DNA from: Brasenia schreberi
Taxonomy: Eukaryota > Streptophyta > Magnoliopsida > Nymphaeales > Cabombaceae
Length of the DNA: 64,000 bases
Assembly: GCA_036023115.1 (NCBI GenBank)
Contig: JAYKKT010000077.1
Span: forward strand, 1 to 64,000
Reading direction: 5' to 3'
Under the pieces are notes generated by a model that had not been told where the DNA came from, did not search any database, and worked only from the letters and a program-made list of their open reading frames with translations. How positions within the stretch are numbered: position 1 is the stretch's first letter; every line of letters starts with the position of its first letter. This document shows positions 45,661 to 58,889 of this stretch, piece after piece. The position numbers and the translations under genes are program-made.

Positions 45661-48600
45661 CTCTCCTTGATGACAAGAATCTAGTGGTAGATAGAAATTC
45701 AAAGTGACATAATAGCCTACGATAGTACAAATTTGATTTTTCTGGCAATTGTAAAAAACACTATTTTCAATGATTAAAACCATCGGAGAAGCCATTTGAG
45801 ATGGTTTCAACCATGAGGAATAAGTCAAAACCTAGAAAAATATCTGCCAAAAATATGACAGAAAAATTCTCAAAAGACCCCAAAAATACATGGATAACTG
45901 CAAGAAAGAACCTACCAGGTCAAATTCGTGGAGAAAAATGCATTTCCAACAACTGACCGAATATTCAAAAATGTTTTGTTGAACCGTCAGGAATAAATTT
46001 CCAGTATTGGAAATTTTTGCTCAGAAATAAGTAAAGCATTGGAATAAATTTTTGAAACCATTGGGAAAATCCTTTTTTGTGATGATTCAAATGTCAGAAA
46101 TATTATTTCACATGATTATACTAACCGCCACAAATAATGTATGATAATCACTCAAAAAAGATATTTGCGGTACTTAAAACCGCTAGGATATGTTTAGGAA
46201 AGAACCGCTAGAAATATACTTACACTTGTAATTCAATGGTTTTAATCTATCACAAATTAAAGAAAATTGATTTTGGGAATAGGATTCCATCATATTCCCT
46301 TGATATACAATATCAAATAATCAAAGTACAACTTATCTTGCAAATTAATATATTTAGATATAAAAGTATCATGAAAATAACTAAAGTAACAAACATTTAT
46401 AAAGTTTTACAAATTAGCCACATATACAAAAGTAATGAGGATAATACAAGTGTCGTATAGGGCCGAATATGAAATATATCAAGTCCAACATAGCCAAATA
46501 GCTATGCTAATTTGAAAAGGAGTACATAAATACCATATAGGTTGAATATAAGAACATCAGTACCAATGTTTATCCTGAAGAAAATTCTAATGCGTGAGAG
46601 ATCACAGTCAATCATCTCTAACATTTTTTGTATTCTGTGATTACTGTAATTGCATATTAAAACATATATATTGAAAGATATAAATGACCACCATTATCAA
46701 AGTAATATATAATAGAAAAATTTAGTTTCTTGTATTATCTAACAATCATGAAATTAAATGCTAAAAATACTATATGAAGCAATATTCTCACAATAGTCAA
46801 TAGTACAAATTTGAGGCAATATAACAAAGAACTGCTCTCATATACAACATTGTTTCAAATGCCATGTATATAGATGATTATAACTCCACACATATAAGAT
46901 AGTGAAGAATCACTATAAGGGCAGATGATTACTTGGATGATCATTGTTGTACATAACTATGTAATCCTACTAAGTCATGCACCATGTGGCATATCTTCAT
47001 GACTTAAAAGATAAATTTGTCATGATTTATTATGCTATACAAAAAGTAACATAAATAAATAAATAAATATATATATATATATCATTATAGTATATGAGAT
47101 TTGCTTGAGCATCCATTCTTTGTTATACAATAACACTGAGAAAGTTTCCCAAAGGCATCCTCCAATAATGTCATTCTATTTCATAGGGATGAAGTTGGGG
47201 TAAGTTGATCCGGTACAAGCAAATTATTTAGGGTTGTAATTCTTTTTTTTTAATATTTCCTAATTTACAACATCTTCTTGTGCAATTATTGGTCTCTTTT
47301 TATTTCTTCTCATTGCATACAAGTCTCTTTCACCGGTGCCAATTAATAAAGTACATCGGTTTCATAATGAAAACACATAATATTCAACAAAAGACAAGAA
47401 TAACAATAAATACCCTCATCATCATTATTATGATCATTATCATTATCACGACAATGTCTTCTATTGCTACCCTCATTTTGTCTACATCTTCTTCCACCTC
47501 ATCAACATTGTAGTTGCATCATATCTTTGGAAAACAACTAGGTCTATCAATATTGTAAGCATGGAGCCGACACAAATAAAACACACAAATTAACACACAG
47601 TCAAATAAGACATAATCATAAGTAAAGGTCAATAGCACAATCTACATATTCTTTAAGAAAAGAACAATTCAATTGAATTTCTTACTTTTAGTTTCTATTA
47701 TCTCTTTCACCCATTGCTTTGAAATATGTGTATGCACATTTGCACCATCTTGAACATAGTGAATGATAATACTAGCATCAATTTCTATATCAACTACATA
47801 AAATAAGTCCTCTATTGAATCTTTAGTTGGCATTTTATACATTTCTCTCGGTTTCTCATGACAAACAATATATCAATCTCGTTTAGTTTGATCACTCTTG
47901 TACCACACTTGTAATGCGTGGTAGAAAAATATTAATGGTTCACCATAATATGATTGCGAAGAAGTACACATGGAGGCTAACTTAAATTCATCCATATGAT
48001 ATCATCTATCCATGTCATACTAAAGACATTTAAAGAAAAACATGGGTTTTTGTATGCCTATAGAGTTTGAGATATGAGAGGACGCATTTGAGCTTCCAAG
48101 AAATATAACAAGGAACAGATACATCGAGCACATCTGTCTCACACAAGCAAACATGCTTGGGCATATTTGCTACTAAAAGTAGATGCCCAATGAGTGCATT
48201 TGCCTCCTCAAGGTAGAGACACTAACGAGTGCATCTATTTTTAGCAGCAAATGTGGTTGCGAGCATCTCCTTTCATGCTTTTACAAAAATTCTCGCAACA
48301 ACAGGCTCTTGGAGGAGAGGGGGAGGAAAATAGAGAAGAAGAGAAAAAGAGAGGGAACCGAGAAGCAGAGGAAGATAATAGAGAGAAAAGCATGAGAGAG
48401 AACTTGTGAATCACCGGTGCAATCAATAGTCACGGCGGTGTGGCTATGGCGGGAGTAATGATAGAAGAGAGACTGCGTGGGACAATGATGCAGGTGTAAT
48501 AGTAATAAGGGGGGGTGCAAATGGCAACTCCCAAACAAAGAATTAGTTGTCTTGAAAAGAAGTCAATACAAGAGAAAACAAAATATTGCTTCCACTTGAC
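45661..48600. other. Unit flank without recognised gene (U5)
   Basis: Corresponds to 12641-15373. It has the shortest TA microsatellite (about 47067-47082) and ATC-rich low-complexity sequence near 47,415. No gene is seen. Confidence 0.55.
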
Positions 48601-49849
48601 TTTTTTTTTTTTGGATTAACAAGGGAAGCTAGGCAGACCCCAATCAAGTATATAAAAAATATGTACACCGTAGAGAAGGCTTTCACTCAGGTGGTTCATC
48701 GTTTTAGCAAAACAAAATACATAGGACCCCAACCAGGGATGTGATGCTGATTCTTGAACAACATATGCAACATGGCCAGCTTTGGCTTAGTTCCACAAGC
48801 TTAGCATATCCATTATTGTAAAGTGTAATGTAAGGGGCAACTCTGGGATGGGCACAAGATTTTAAAATCTGCCAAGGAAAATTGATTCTGTTTGTCTGGT
48901 TGCATCCTAGGCTACTCAAGTATTGAACTCTTTGCCACATGCCCAACTTAAATGGTCGTCATCTCCGTTGCTAATGGCTGACCTGATTGATCTACAGGAT
49001 TTCCCAAGGACAACTTCTCTTGTATTGCTGCAAGTAAACCTCAATGTTTACTACAGCCGATTTCAAGTTGTAAATTTTTATTTGTCGTAGGTCGCAATAC
49101 TCCTCCTTCGGCATACCTTTCTCAATGAGGCTTGCAAGAGGTGGTGACCCCAGCCAGGGATTAGACAAAAACTCGTTTTGCTCGGCTGACCATGTGCTCC
49201 ACTTGGCTCCTTATTTAATCATCCTTAGGAGAGTCTACAAGGAAGTCCACCACCATGAGCACTTTGGCTCTTTGCGTGATACCATATTGAGCTGGTAGAA
49301 AGATATTTCTCTCTAATTAGCAAAGAGAAGGGGTTTGTTCTCTTATTCCTGACCTTTCAAACATTCTTCGGGAAAGGAGCAAAGTTCACGTCTGCAAGTC
49401 TTCAAAGGCCTAGATCTCCCTCCTCATTAGTCTTGTGTACTTAGTCCCATTGCAAAAGCTGAATTCCTTTTCTATTACCTAAGCTTTGCCATTGAAAATT
49501 GATTGATGATATTCTCCAATGCTTTAATGACTCCTTGTAAAAATTGGAAACTCATCATCTAGTGAATAGATTAAGCCGATAGCGCAGATTTGATTAGCAC
49601 TAACTGACCGACAGTGGAGATTAAAGTGCCATTTATTCTCGCCAATTTGCTATAAAGAACTTGGGCCAATGGTTTGAAATGCATCATTCTAAGTCTTCCT
49701 CTGAAAACTGGGATCTCCATGTATTTGTAGGAAAGGGTCCCTTAGCCGTGTATGTTCTTCACTTGTCTAGCCCTGGAAGATGACACAAAGAAGGGAACCC
49801 AGATGGATTTTTCCTAGCTTACAAGTAGGCGTGATGAACTTTCAAACTC

Positions 49850-50083
49850 TTACATGATGTCTATGAACTTCTCTAGTGATTTAGCCTTGTCACTGATAAA
49901 GAACAAGGCGTCATCAATGTAGAAGCTATGACTCACCAGGATGATCGTGCCCTTACCAGGACCAACTCTTTGTATTCCTCCTTCATTAGTGATTGGCATG
50001 TGAGCCTCTCCACAACACCAAGAATAGGTATGAAGAGAGGGGATCTCTCTGTTGAGTCCCTTATGAGATTTTGAATGTATCAC
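49850..50083 (-). pseudogene. LINE reverse transcriptase core (U5)
   Basis: Carries SHSFYIDDALFF and the shifted GLNREIPSLHTYSW segment exactly as in U1. Not functional. Confidence 0.8.
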
Positions 50084-51289
50084 CAGCCTCGCTATTGATT
50101 AGAAAAGCAAACTTGGCCGTGGTAATGCATTCTACGATAAACTAAACCAACCTTGCATCAAAATCAAAAAATGGAAGCGAAGAAAGTTTCACTCTATTAT
50201 ATTGTATGCTTTTAACTATGTTCGTTTTGAATAAGACTCAAGTCTTTCGACTATAACTCATGGTACCCACATGATCACGGGCAATTAGGATGCTTTCTTG
50301 GACCATTCTGCCCTTGAAGAAAGCCGATAGCTGATATGATATTTATCAAGATCGGTCGCATGTGATTCACTGTGATTTTGGTGATGATCTTATAGGCAAA
50401 ATTGCAAAGGTTGATGGGTCAAAAGTCTAAAAGCTTAGATGTACCTTATGTTTTCAGAGTTAGATCTACATGAGTGGCATGGTCTCCTTCAGAATCTTTC
50501 ATGAAAAATACTTCACTGCTCTAGTGACATCTCTACTAATGGTTTGCTAGTAGGATTGGTAAAAGGCTCCTAGAAACAATAAAAATGCACTTTCTGCCAC
50601 ATAACTCCTAGGTTGCATGCTTGGTCTTGTGCTTGGACACGTTTTGGGTGAAGAAGATCATTGTTTGCATCATCAAAGAGAGGGAGACGCGCTGCCCTAG
50701 AATGTGACTATCAAGCTATCTTCCCTTTGAATAATGTAGCTGTTATTACTACTAACATTGGATCTAGTGGAACTGAGATGTGCTCTCGTAGAACCCCTCT
50801 AGCCACCTGACACGACTTTTTTCTTTCAGACGGCAGCTTCCATCTCTCAATTAAGTAAGAACTAATTTAGTGCTAAGGCTTTTAACTTGAAAGAGTACCA
50901 AATCAACCCATGTTTATTTCCTCTTAGATTTTGCCCCAATGAGACACATGCAGAGTGATATCTCCAATGAATTTGTGGTTCCAATCCTATAAATTGACTT
51001 TTGTGTCTGTTCAGCTTCTTCATCATTCTATGTGAGTGATTATCTGTAAATGGTGTGCTCCAAGATTCTCTCACTAGCTCCTCATACCTTCAACCAAATT
51101 TTGAAGAACTTGAAATGAACCTGGCATTAATGCATGTCATCTTCAAGCATTAGAAGCCCACCATGGTTCAGAAACACTCAAGGTGTCACTTTAATCCAAT
51201 TATTTACGGAACTTTGGCAGCCAACTAGCATTGACTAGTCCCCTATCCAGAACACGAGCAATGTGGTGGCATCGTTTCTATCGATTATT

Positions 51290-51467
51290 TTATGTGAAGC
51301 TGAAGCCTATAGCAGTGACTTCAGTCGCCCTGCACCTCATAATCATTCATTAAACTCTTGACTTCTAGGCATGTACATCATGCCCCTTATCCTTTCTGAT
51401 CTAAAAGGAACAACATTCCAATCGCCCACCAAAATCCAAAGAAGATGAGATTGAATGTCATTCGGGT
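51290..51467 (-). pseudogene. LINE AP-endonuclease fragment (U5)
   Basis: Second copy of the VGDWN...SQEFNE...GFSFT stretch, with the same TAA in place of the following Trp codon. Confidence 0.72.
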
Positions 51468-52786
51468 TTTCTTCTTCTTCACCAAGTTTTAAAGATATTG
51501 AATTGATCTCTTCTTACACAGGTAGACCACCCTTGCAATCAGTGATATCTCAAAAGTTATCAAACATCGTAGGCTGAAAGCTTCTTTAGTTGCATACATA
51601 GTCATTTTACATTAAAAAAGGAATACTAAATCTACTCCTTTTAATTATAATAGTTATCAAACACCTATATAGTTGCATACATAGTCATTTTCATCGTTGT
51701 TGAATTCGAGGTGAGAGAAGGAGGTGGTTGCTCAACCATCCTGTAGAACATGGGTTCATTGCTTCCCCTATATATTAATTGACTTTCAACTAGGTGGAAA
51801 CCCTCGCTTTCGATTGTTGTTTTTAGTGCAATATGAGGAACCGCTATCAGCTTCATGATTGAAAGGAAGTAAGGCCAATTCCATGTTGCCTTCTTTTAGA
51901 AAAAAGGTTTCTGGATGAACCTCCATCGTGCCTTGCATTCCTATCCTACACAAAACCTTTGTCCTTATGGGGTGACAACATCTACTGGAGTTAGAGCTTC
52001 TCCTCTTTTTAGAGTGCTAATTGCGCATAAAATTTAGCGTTAGAGAGGGGGGGGGAACGTCGAGTGATTTATCTCAACTATCACTAGATTCATGTTATCA
52101 CCAGTTTTGAGTTCTGTCTCTATAATTCTTGTGCTTGGTTGACTGTGGGCCTAGCAGACGGGTGGGTGTATTGTCTTTCATCAGTAGTTGGTATTTCCTC
52201 ATCTTTAATGTCTTCTGGCATCAGTTCAAAGGCCACCAAGGTGCTAGAATCTGCGCTTTGTGGGTGTTCCTTCTTGATTGTGTTAAGCACCTTGAAATGG
52301 TTGGACATCATTGTGAGCGGGGCGTTCTTTTTTTGCCAAACCTTTTTTCTATTTTCACCGTCTCCTTTGAGCCACCTTTCTCTTTAGCTATCTCCTCTAT
52401 AGCAGGTGCCACTTTTGCATTGTGTGGAACCAAAATCTTCACAATCTGTCACTCGAGATTCAAATTCAAAGAACAATAGTAAGGACTCATCCCCTTAAGG
52501 TTAAAGGGACTGAAAGTGTTTGACTCATTGTTTTGTGACACCTCCATGCCAATCCAAGTGAAGAGCAAAAAGGTTGGCACCCTCATAAGATTATTCATTA
52601 TTACAAGTCTCTCCCCAGGTAAGTGGCAATGGCTTGGAAGATCTCAAGATGCCACAAACTTGGATTAAGGTCGTCTAGAATAAAAGCCACACCAGGATTG
52701 TTGTGGTGATTTGCAGGCACTATGGTTGGCTTGCTTTCCATCTTCAAAGTTAGGTGTCCTCTAGGCGAGCTTGAAGATCTCCTTGT

Positions 52787-54086
52787 GAATTATGGTGAGC
52801 ATGTCCTCCTCATAACCCAATCTAATATAAAAAAGCCCATTCCTACTCGAGAAGAACTGAATGGTGGATCCATAAACTTGTTTAGGGTGGGGCGGACATT
52901 AAGTTTGGGTCGAATGGGCTTTAAAATTTTCAATTCTAAAACATTTACAACACAGAAAATTTTCAGAACTGTCGCCCCACCCATCACAATGTGGATTCGT
53001 CACTGTCTCCGACCATCTTGATTTCGACTCCAGCATTTCTAGATTTGTTTGGCATTGGAGGAGTGCCAACCATCTAAGACCAGGAGCAATGCATAGGGGG
53101 GCAGCACGCTTCTTCTTTATCTATAGTGGAAATGGCCTTTAGGTAGCCCGTGTTAGGATCCCCTCCAAGAAGAGGCGATGATTTCATCAACTTTCGCTGG
53201 GGAGTTAAATCGAGTGGTTGGTGGGTAGAGTAAATGTGCTTTAATTTTGCCTCAACTAGGTTAGACCCTTTTTCATGTTTTGAATAAGAAAACTTTAATT
53301 TGAATAATAAAAGATTCTACAGTCGGAGGTTCCCTAGCTTCAACGATGCAACTCCTCATTCTTTTGGGAGTACAACACCCTTCCTCTTATATTCTTCATT
53401 CTCTATATTGGAAAAAAAGTTTATAAAGGACAAAATTATGATACTAAGGACATGCATGGTAGTCGTCTGCCAACCACCCTTTTATGGGGCCTTGCTTGAA
53501 ATCTTTTGTTCTCGACATGAACTATTCGAAACTGGCTTGGCCGTTCAATTTCACATATTTTTTCCGATCGATCGTTACCATATATAGTTTTTCATTTAAA
53601 CCAAAACCAAAACTCGAACCGCTAGATTTAACCCAAAACTAACCACGTCTATTTGAACCCATCATATGACACAATTCATCAAATCCAATCATGCAAATAG
53701 ATTTAACATATAGAATCAACCTTAAATATAGGCATAAACAATCCAACCATGCAAATACATCATATAATGTCCGTTCATTGCTTGTTTTTTCTGTATTGGA
53801 TTTCATTTCTTTATCTGTAATGAAGTAAAAATATTGGAACAAGGGAGTTGACATATTCATCTATACTGAATTTGTAATAACATGAAGACAACATATATTT
53901 TTTAAGGTACGAACAAAGTTGATCATATTCTTTCATTTGAAAATCTTAATGCTGGTTGATTTCTGAATTTGCATTACTCTTGGTTTTCTCTTAAATACTT
54001 TTTGAATGTTGAAAAACAAGACCGCATGAAGAGCCGAAAACCACATCTATTGGGATGGATAGGTTGAGGTTAAAGTTGAACATGAA
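52787..54086. other. LINE-type unit tail, no recognised gene (U5)
   Basis: Second copy of 19561-20860, nearly unchanged. It ends at the unit boundary in front of the gene D 3' flank. Confidence 0.5.
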
Positions 54087-55090
54087 GGTTCTTTTGATTG
54101 AACTCCCAAGCCAGGAGGATAGTAGATTTCTTTCACGAGCTAACATGGTGTTTCTAGTTAAAGCACAGAACTTTAAGCACTAGGGAGTTTGTCTTCTAAT
54201 TAGATGTTTCTGTTGGTATATGCCATGGTTAATGGTGTTCCACTTACAAGGGGAAGGCCAAAGGCAGGTATACATCCACTGGAATCGAACTCACGATCTG
54301 CATCTTGTGAACAACATGCCATTCCAGAAGAACAAACGCCCTGAGTGCATGCTTTATTCTAAAAACTAGCTAGAAGACATTACTTGCCCAAACATGCAAG
54401 ATCCAGAGTTCAACTGGCAGGGCACCCAGATTCCCTTGTGCTGGTGGGAAGGGGAGATTTGTGCATGTGTATGTCACCCTTCAGCCTCCTGTTGTGAGAA
54501 AAAAGGATCAGCGTGCCGGAAGTGGCACTTGTCCTGGATTAGTGGAACCCATAAAAGGACCAATCTCTAGAGGACGATTCAATCTATGGCCCAAAAATCA
54601 TATCCAGATCTTGTTTCAATCTTAACTGCCCATACTGGGCATGTACTGAAAAAGGTTTCTCGAGGCCCACCTGCGTCGGATCGTCCAGTTTGCGGGTGAC
54701 GTTATTCAAGGTTTCCTAGGCCGAAAAGCCGTTCCTCTCTAGTGATCGTTTTTCGGGAACTTCATTTACCAAAGCTTTTCACTTATCTTTTTTACACTTG
54801 CTCACAAATGCGTTATAATACGTGGAGTGAAAAATGGATGCTGATGTTCACGAGCACTCAAGTTCGTTGAAGTTCAGTATATACTATGAAGAGAAAATTT
54901 TCAAAAGGAACGACACCGTTACAACAAATCAATAACTCAATCATATCTTCACGACAAATAAATCCACATATTCTTTATTTGTACCTTGAACAATAAATGT
55001 CGTGTACATTACAAATGAGTGTCAATTTCCTTTATTCCAATCATTTTTACTTTATTACAGAAAAATAATTGAATCCACTGGACCAGAAAA

Positions 55091-56735
55091 TCAAATGCTG
55101 GTGGTGACAAAGCCCATAAGCCTGCGATTCGAGCCACCCGATGATTGGAGGCAACTCGGTGGAACCATGGTGCCGCTTGCACTCCCATATGCATGCTCAC
55201 AGGATGACTTTGCTGGTTGCCCATTGTATGTGAGCTGCACGTTAGACATCTTGATGCCTTGACACGGTGCAGTTGCGCTGCATGCAAAATCGACGGCAAC
55301 TTGAGTCTGTGATGTGCCCTTGATGTTGTTGTAGGTCACTTGGGAGATCTTGACACCGGAATTCTGATCAAAGCACACATAAGATCAATGAAGGATGAAT
55401 CTTGTGAATAACTAATAGGGAACTAGAACTTACTGGGCAACAGAATAATTTCTTTTGTTTCACTTTTCAACTTGGTAGTAACTTAGTACCTGGGTCGGCA
55501 GGCATTGACATTGCTATCACAGTAATGCTGGTTTATGATGATGGGGTTCTTCACATTATTCATGGTGATTCCATCGAAGACAATGCCTTCGGCAAAACCG
55601 TTGCTGCTCCTTGCCCATGACTTTATCCTTAGTCCATTGGTGGAACCCGTGAAAACCGTGTTCTTCACCGTGACGTTTTGCACGCCGGCTTCATTAGAGT
55701 TCTTCCCTAAGCTCCCAATACTGTCATTAGAACAAGTTAAAGTTATATGATTACGAAAGTTGGATTGCCTTGTCAAAAAATGCATGCATGACATTATCAA
55801 GAGCACCTAAGTTGGATTAATTTGTACAACGATGCACATATATTCAACTTATTTAGATGCGTAATCTACCTTATTCCATGGCCAGGGCCACACGTGACCT
55901 TCTCTATCCACAAGTTTTGGGTCCCTGGACCAACGGAGATGCAATCGTCTCCAGTCTTGATATCCGTGTTTGTGATGGACACGCCCGTCGATTGCTCTAC
56001 GTGGACGCCATCCGTGTTAGGGCTGGTGCCTGAGGATTGAATCTTGAGGCCATCCACTTGGACGTTGTTGCAGGAATCGATGACCACGTTGAAGATTTCA
56101 CTATTTACAGAGGTTATGCCGCTTAACACAATGTCCCTGGCATTGTCGAACACCAGTGACTACAAAAGAAGAAAAAAGAGTCGTCATTAACAAATAATTA
56201 CTGTTCACAAAGTAAAAGCGTGTGTGTCCATGCGTGATAAGTCAACATTTAGCACATCCTTGCATATTATTCGTGGCAGTTAACTTACCCTTGCCCCAAA
56301 TGGGCAGCTGGCTTTGTTAGCAGCTTTGCAAGACCACAAGGCCGAGCCCTTTCCATCAAGATACCCTCCTTGGAACGTCAATCCCTTCACGTTTTCAAAT
56401 TTGAGCCAGTACCCGGCTGCACTCTGAAGTTTATAGTCGGCCGAAGCAACCAGGTTGCCGTCAACCTTGACTACGATGTTGGTGTTGGCACAGGATCCAG
56501 AGAACAGAGTTGGGTGCAGCAAGAAAGCCCCAGAGGGCACATACAAGGTGCCTCCCTGTGATGCAGCACAAACTACTTTCCATGCCTTGAGGAAAGCAGC
56601 ACTGTCATCGGTCACCCCATCTGCCTTAGCTCCATAGCTCGTAACGTCATAAGTTGGTGTCCCATGCACTGCATCGTTGAGCAAGAGCAAAGGGATAATG
56701 ACAAGCATGAGACTTTTAATGAGACTGTTAGCCAT
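55091..56735 (-). pseudogene. Polygalacturonase gene D, frameshifted in exon 3
   Basis: Exons 56735-56289, 56159-55870, 55720-55490 and 55363-55091. All splice sites and the four GH28 motifs remain. Exon 3 is 231 bp instead of 232: at 55494-55502 it reads gggtcggca where the others have gggttgggca. The frame shifts at codon 321, and after normal splicing the protein would stop after about 331 residues, losing the last 90, including several conserved cysteines. Residue 2 is Ala. It is probably a very young pseudogene; a one-base assembly error is the main alternative. The promoter is intact, so a transcript is possible. Confidence 0.85.
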
Positions 56736-56875
56736 GAAAAAGGGGAGGTGTGACAGCTACTTGGCAGGGGAACCGAATTTGAATGAGAGATTTAGTTAAG
56801 GAATGAAAGATTTACGGTGATAAAATTCTGTTGTGATGTCTCTGATGTTGGTGAGTGGAGAGGGCTCCATAATGC

Positions 56876-56894
56876 GTGTATATATATATATACA
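56876..56894 (-). promoter_or_regulatory. TATA box of gene D
   Basis: Identical to that of genes A and B in length and flanks. Confidence 0.7.
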
Positions 56895-56926
56895 CGTCTA
56901 AGAAGCAGAAGCACATATGAGCACGT

Positions 56927-57249
56927 ACCTATTCTCCGTACGCTCTTTCTTATTTTGTTGTTCACATGAATGGTGTAACGATATGAACATAAGCTGTTTG
57001 ATGTTGAATTGATAAACAGTAACATCTTTCACCTTGAATTTTCAATGTTTTTGTCGCTGAACATTTGAATTAATATATGCGCAAACAATTACCTATTCGT
57101 CGTATACTCTTTCTTATTTTATCGTTCACATGAATGATATACAGATATAAACTTGAGTTGTTTGATGTTGAAATGATAAATAGTAACATCTTTCACCTAA
57201 AATTTTCAATGTTTTCTCGTTGAACATTTGAATATGTGCAAACAATTAC
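56927..57249 (-). repeat. Tandem repeat upstream of gene D
   Basis: Same two-unit structure as upstream of the other genes; the first unit reads gtacgctc as in A, C and E. Confidence 0.83.
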
Positions 57250-57576
57250 GTAGATATTAATTAGATGATAAACTGAACTGCGTCGTCTTTGTCCATTCAA
57301 TCCTCAAACTCATCACAGCAAGAAAATAAGAGTTCGGTTCATGCAAAGATGCACTAATTAACAAGTCTATCACCTCTAAACGAAGTCGTCTCACAGAATG
57401 ATGCAGAAAGCACGTATCTCATAGCCTTGAGATTCATCTTGAAAGAGCCGTCTAGTTAATGGAGAAATATCAAGTTACGAAAGTTGAACAGTGAGACATG
57501 TCGAGGCCGTCGTAGAAATCGTCGTGTTTTTCGTGAAACTAATTTGGTCTTTTGTATCTTTTCCGATTTTGATAGG

Positions 57577-57676
57577 TAACCTGGGTTAGGCAGACCCCTA
57601 CTTGATGCATCCCTGGACGTTGAACTCGTGACCTCGAACTCGAACTTCTTTTGATTTCAACCACCGGGCCAGAAGA
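57577..57676 (-). repeat. SINE-like dispersed repeat (U6)
   Basis: Copy of 8890-8990 with one base lost in the B-box-like word (ccctggacgtt against ccctgggacgtt). Flank of the B/D type. Confidence 0.45.
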
Positions 57677-58703
57677 GTGGTGGATCTTTGTGCTGAGCGA
57701 ATAAGATGATTCCTTTGGTCAGAGGAAAAAATTTAAGGGTTAAAAAGAAAACTTATTCCCATGTATAATTAGGTGTTTCGGTTTGTATACGCCATTGTTA
57801 ACGAAACTTATTCTAAAACTAGCTAAGAAAACATGAATTTCCTCCAAAAGGAGAAGAAAATGACTATCATTCTTTTGGGACCAGACAAGATAGCGACTTA
57901 AGTTGTCAATGGATTGATGGTTAATTCAAACCCAAATGCATATAGTTGGTCAATGCTGTCACTACCAAGTTGTTTAAGTAATTGTCGAAAGGCTAAGCAT
58001 GCGGAGGAAGATACTTGTCCGGGATTAAGGGGACCCATAGCAAGTTTAAATTTGGGGTTATATGAGCCATTGCGGGACTTTAGGGTCCTTTCAAGCACTT
58101 TAATCATGATTAAAGAAACAGAATTAGTGCAGGAGGAAGCAGGCCCTCTAGTTTAAATTTCTATAGATTCAGGTTTATCCAGCAAAGCCCAAGGGCCGAG
58201 ACTGCTACCACCTTTTCAAGAGAAAGCCTTAAAGAACAAAGTTGCAACTATGGATGACAATGGGCGATGACTGAGTGGATTACTGTGCAGTGCATTTGAG
58301 AAACATTTTAGGTGAAAATACTTTGCGCTTTCATGTGAACACTTTTGCACCATTGTTCGGGATAACTTCGGTTTATCGTAAATTGGAGATAATATTTTGG
58401 TTTATTTTCCTCACAATGTGGAACGTGACACGTGGAGTAGATGACAACCTCTCGAGGTCACATCAGGTCCAGAAGTGATCAAAATATATTAGACAATATT
58501 CTAGTCTCTAACATTAATAAAGCTCATGATAGAGAAGATAGAAAAGGAAAAGATAAGAAAATGTATCATTAATATTTCTATCAGAGTGTGCATAAATTGT
58601 AATTATTAGACAATATGTAATCAAGAAGGTTATGTGTGTGTATTTATGATTGGAAATTAAGTAAAAATACTTAACTTTTCTCACATGAGTTCAAAGTGTT
58701 GAT

Positions 58704-58889
58704 TTGGCTATTACTACATATGATTGTTTGAAAGAAAGAGCCATAGATAAGAAGGTATTATCTGTTACTTTAAATAATGCTTTGCATAAGCATATTAAAG
58801 TCAACTTTTCTTACATAATTCTTTGTTATGTAATGATTTTTTTATATTCGTTACTATACCCACATTTTAAATTTCATTGTTTAAGATGA
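58704..58889 (+). pseudogene. hAT transposase fragment (U6)
   Basis: Same open frame as 36100-36285, with YDCLKERAIDKKVLSVTLNN. No element ends are seen. Confidence 0.6.

Larger units (their letters stand above)
48601..52786 (-). mobile_element. Decayed L1-like LINE (U5)
   Basis: Twin of 15374-19560, with poly(A) at 48601-48612, the YIDD codons at 49910-49921, and the same stops and frameshifts. Differences from U1 are a handful of single bases. Shared lesions mean duplication after inactivation. Confidence 0.8.
38411..54086. repeat. Array unit U5 (LINE type, 15.68 kb, gene C)
   Basis: Twin of U1. It keeps the 46,049-46,310 stretch that U1 lost. With U4 it forms a 22.6-kb composite whose second copy begins with U6. 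Confidence 0.92.
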
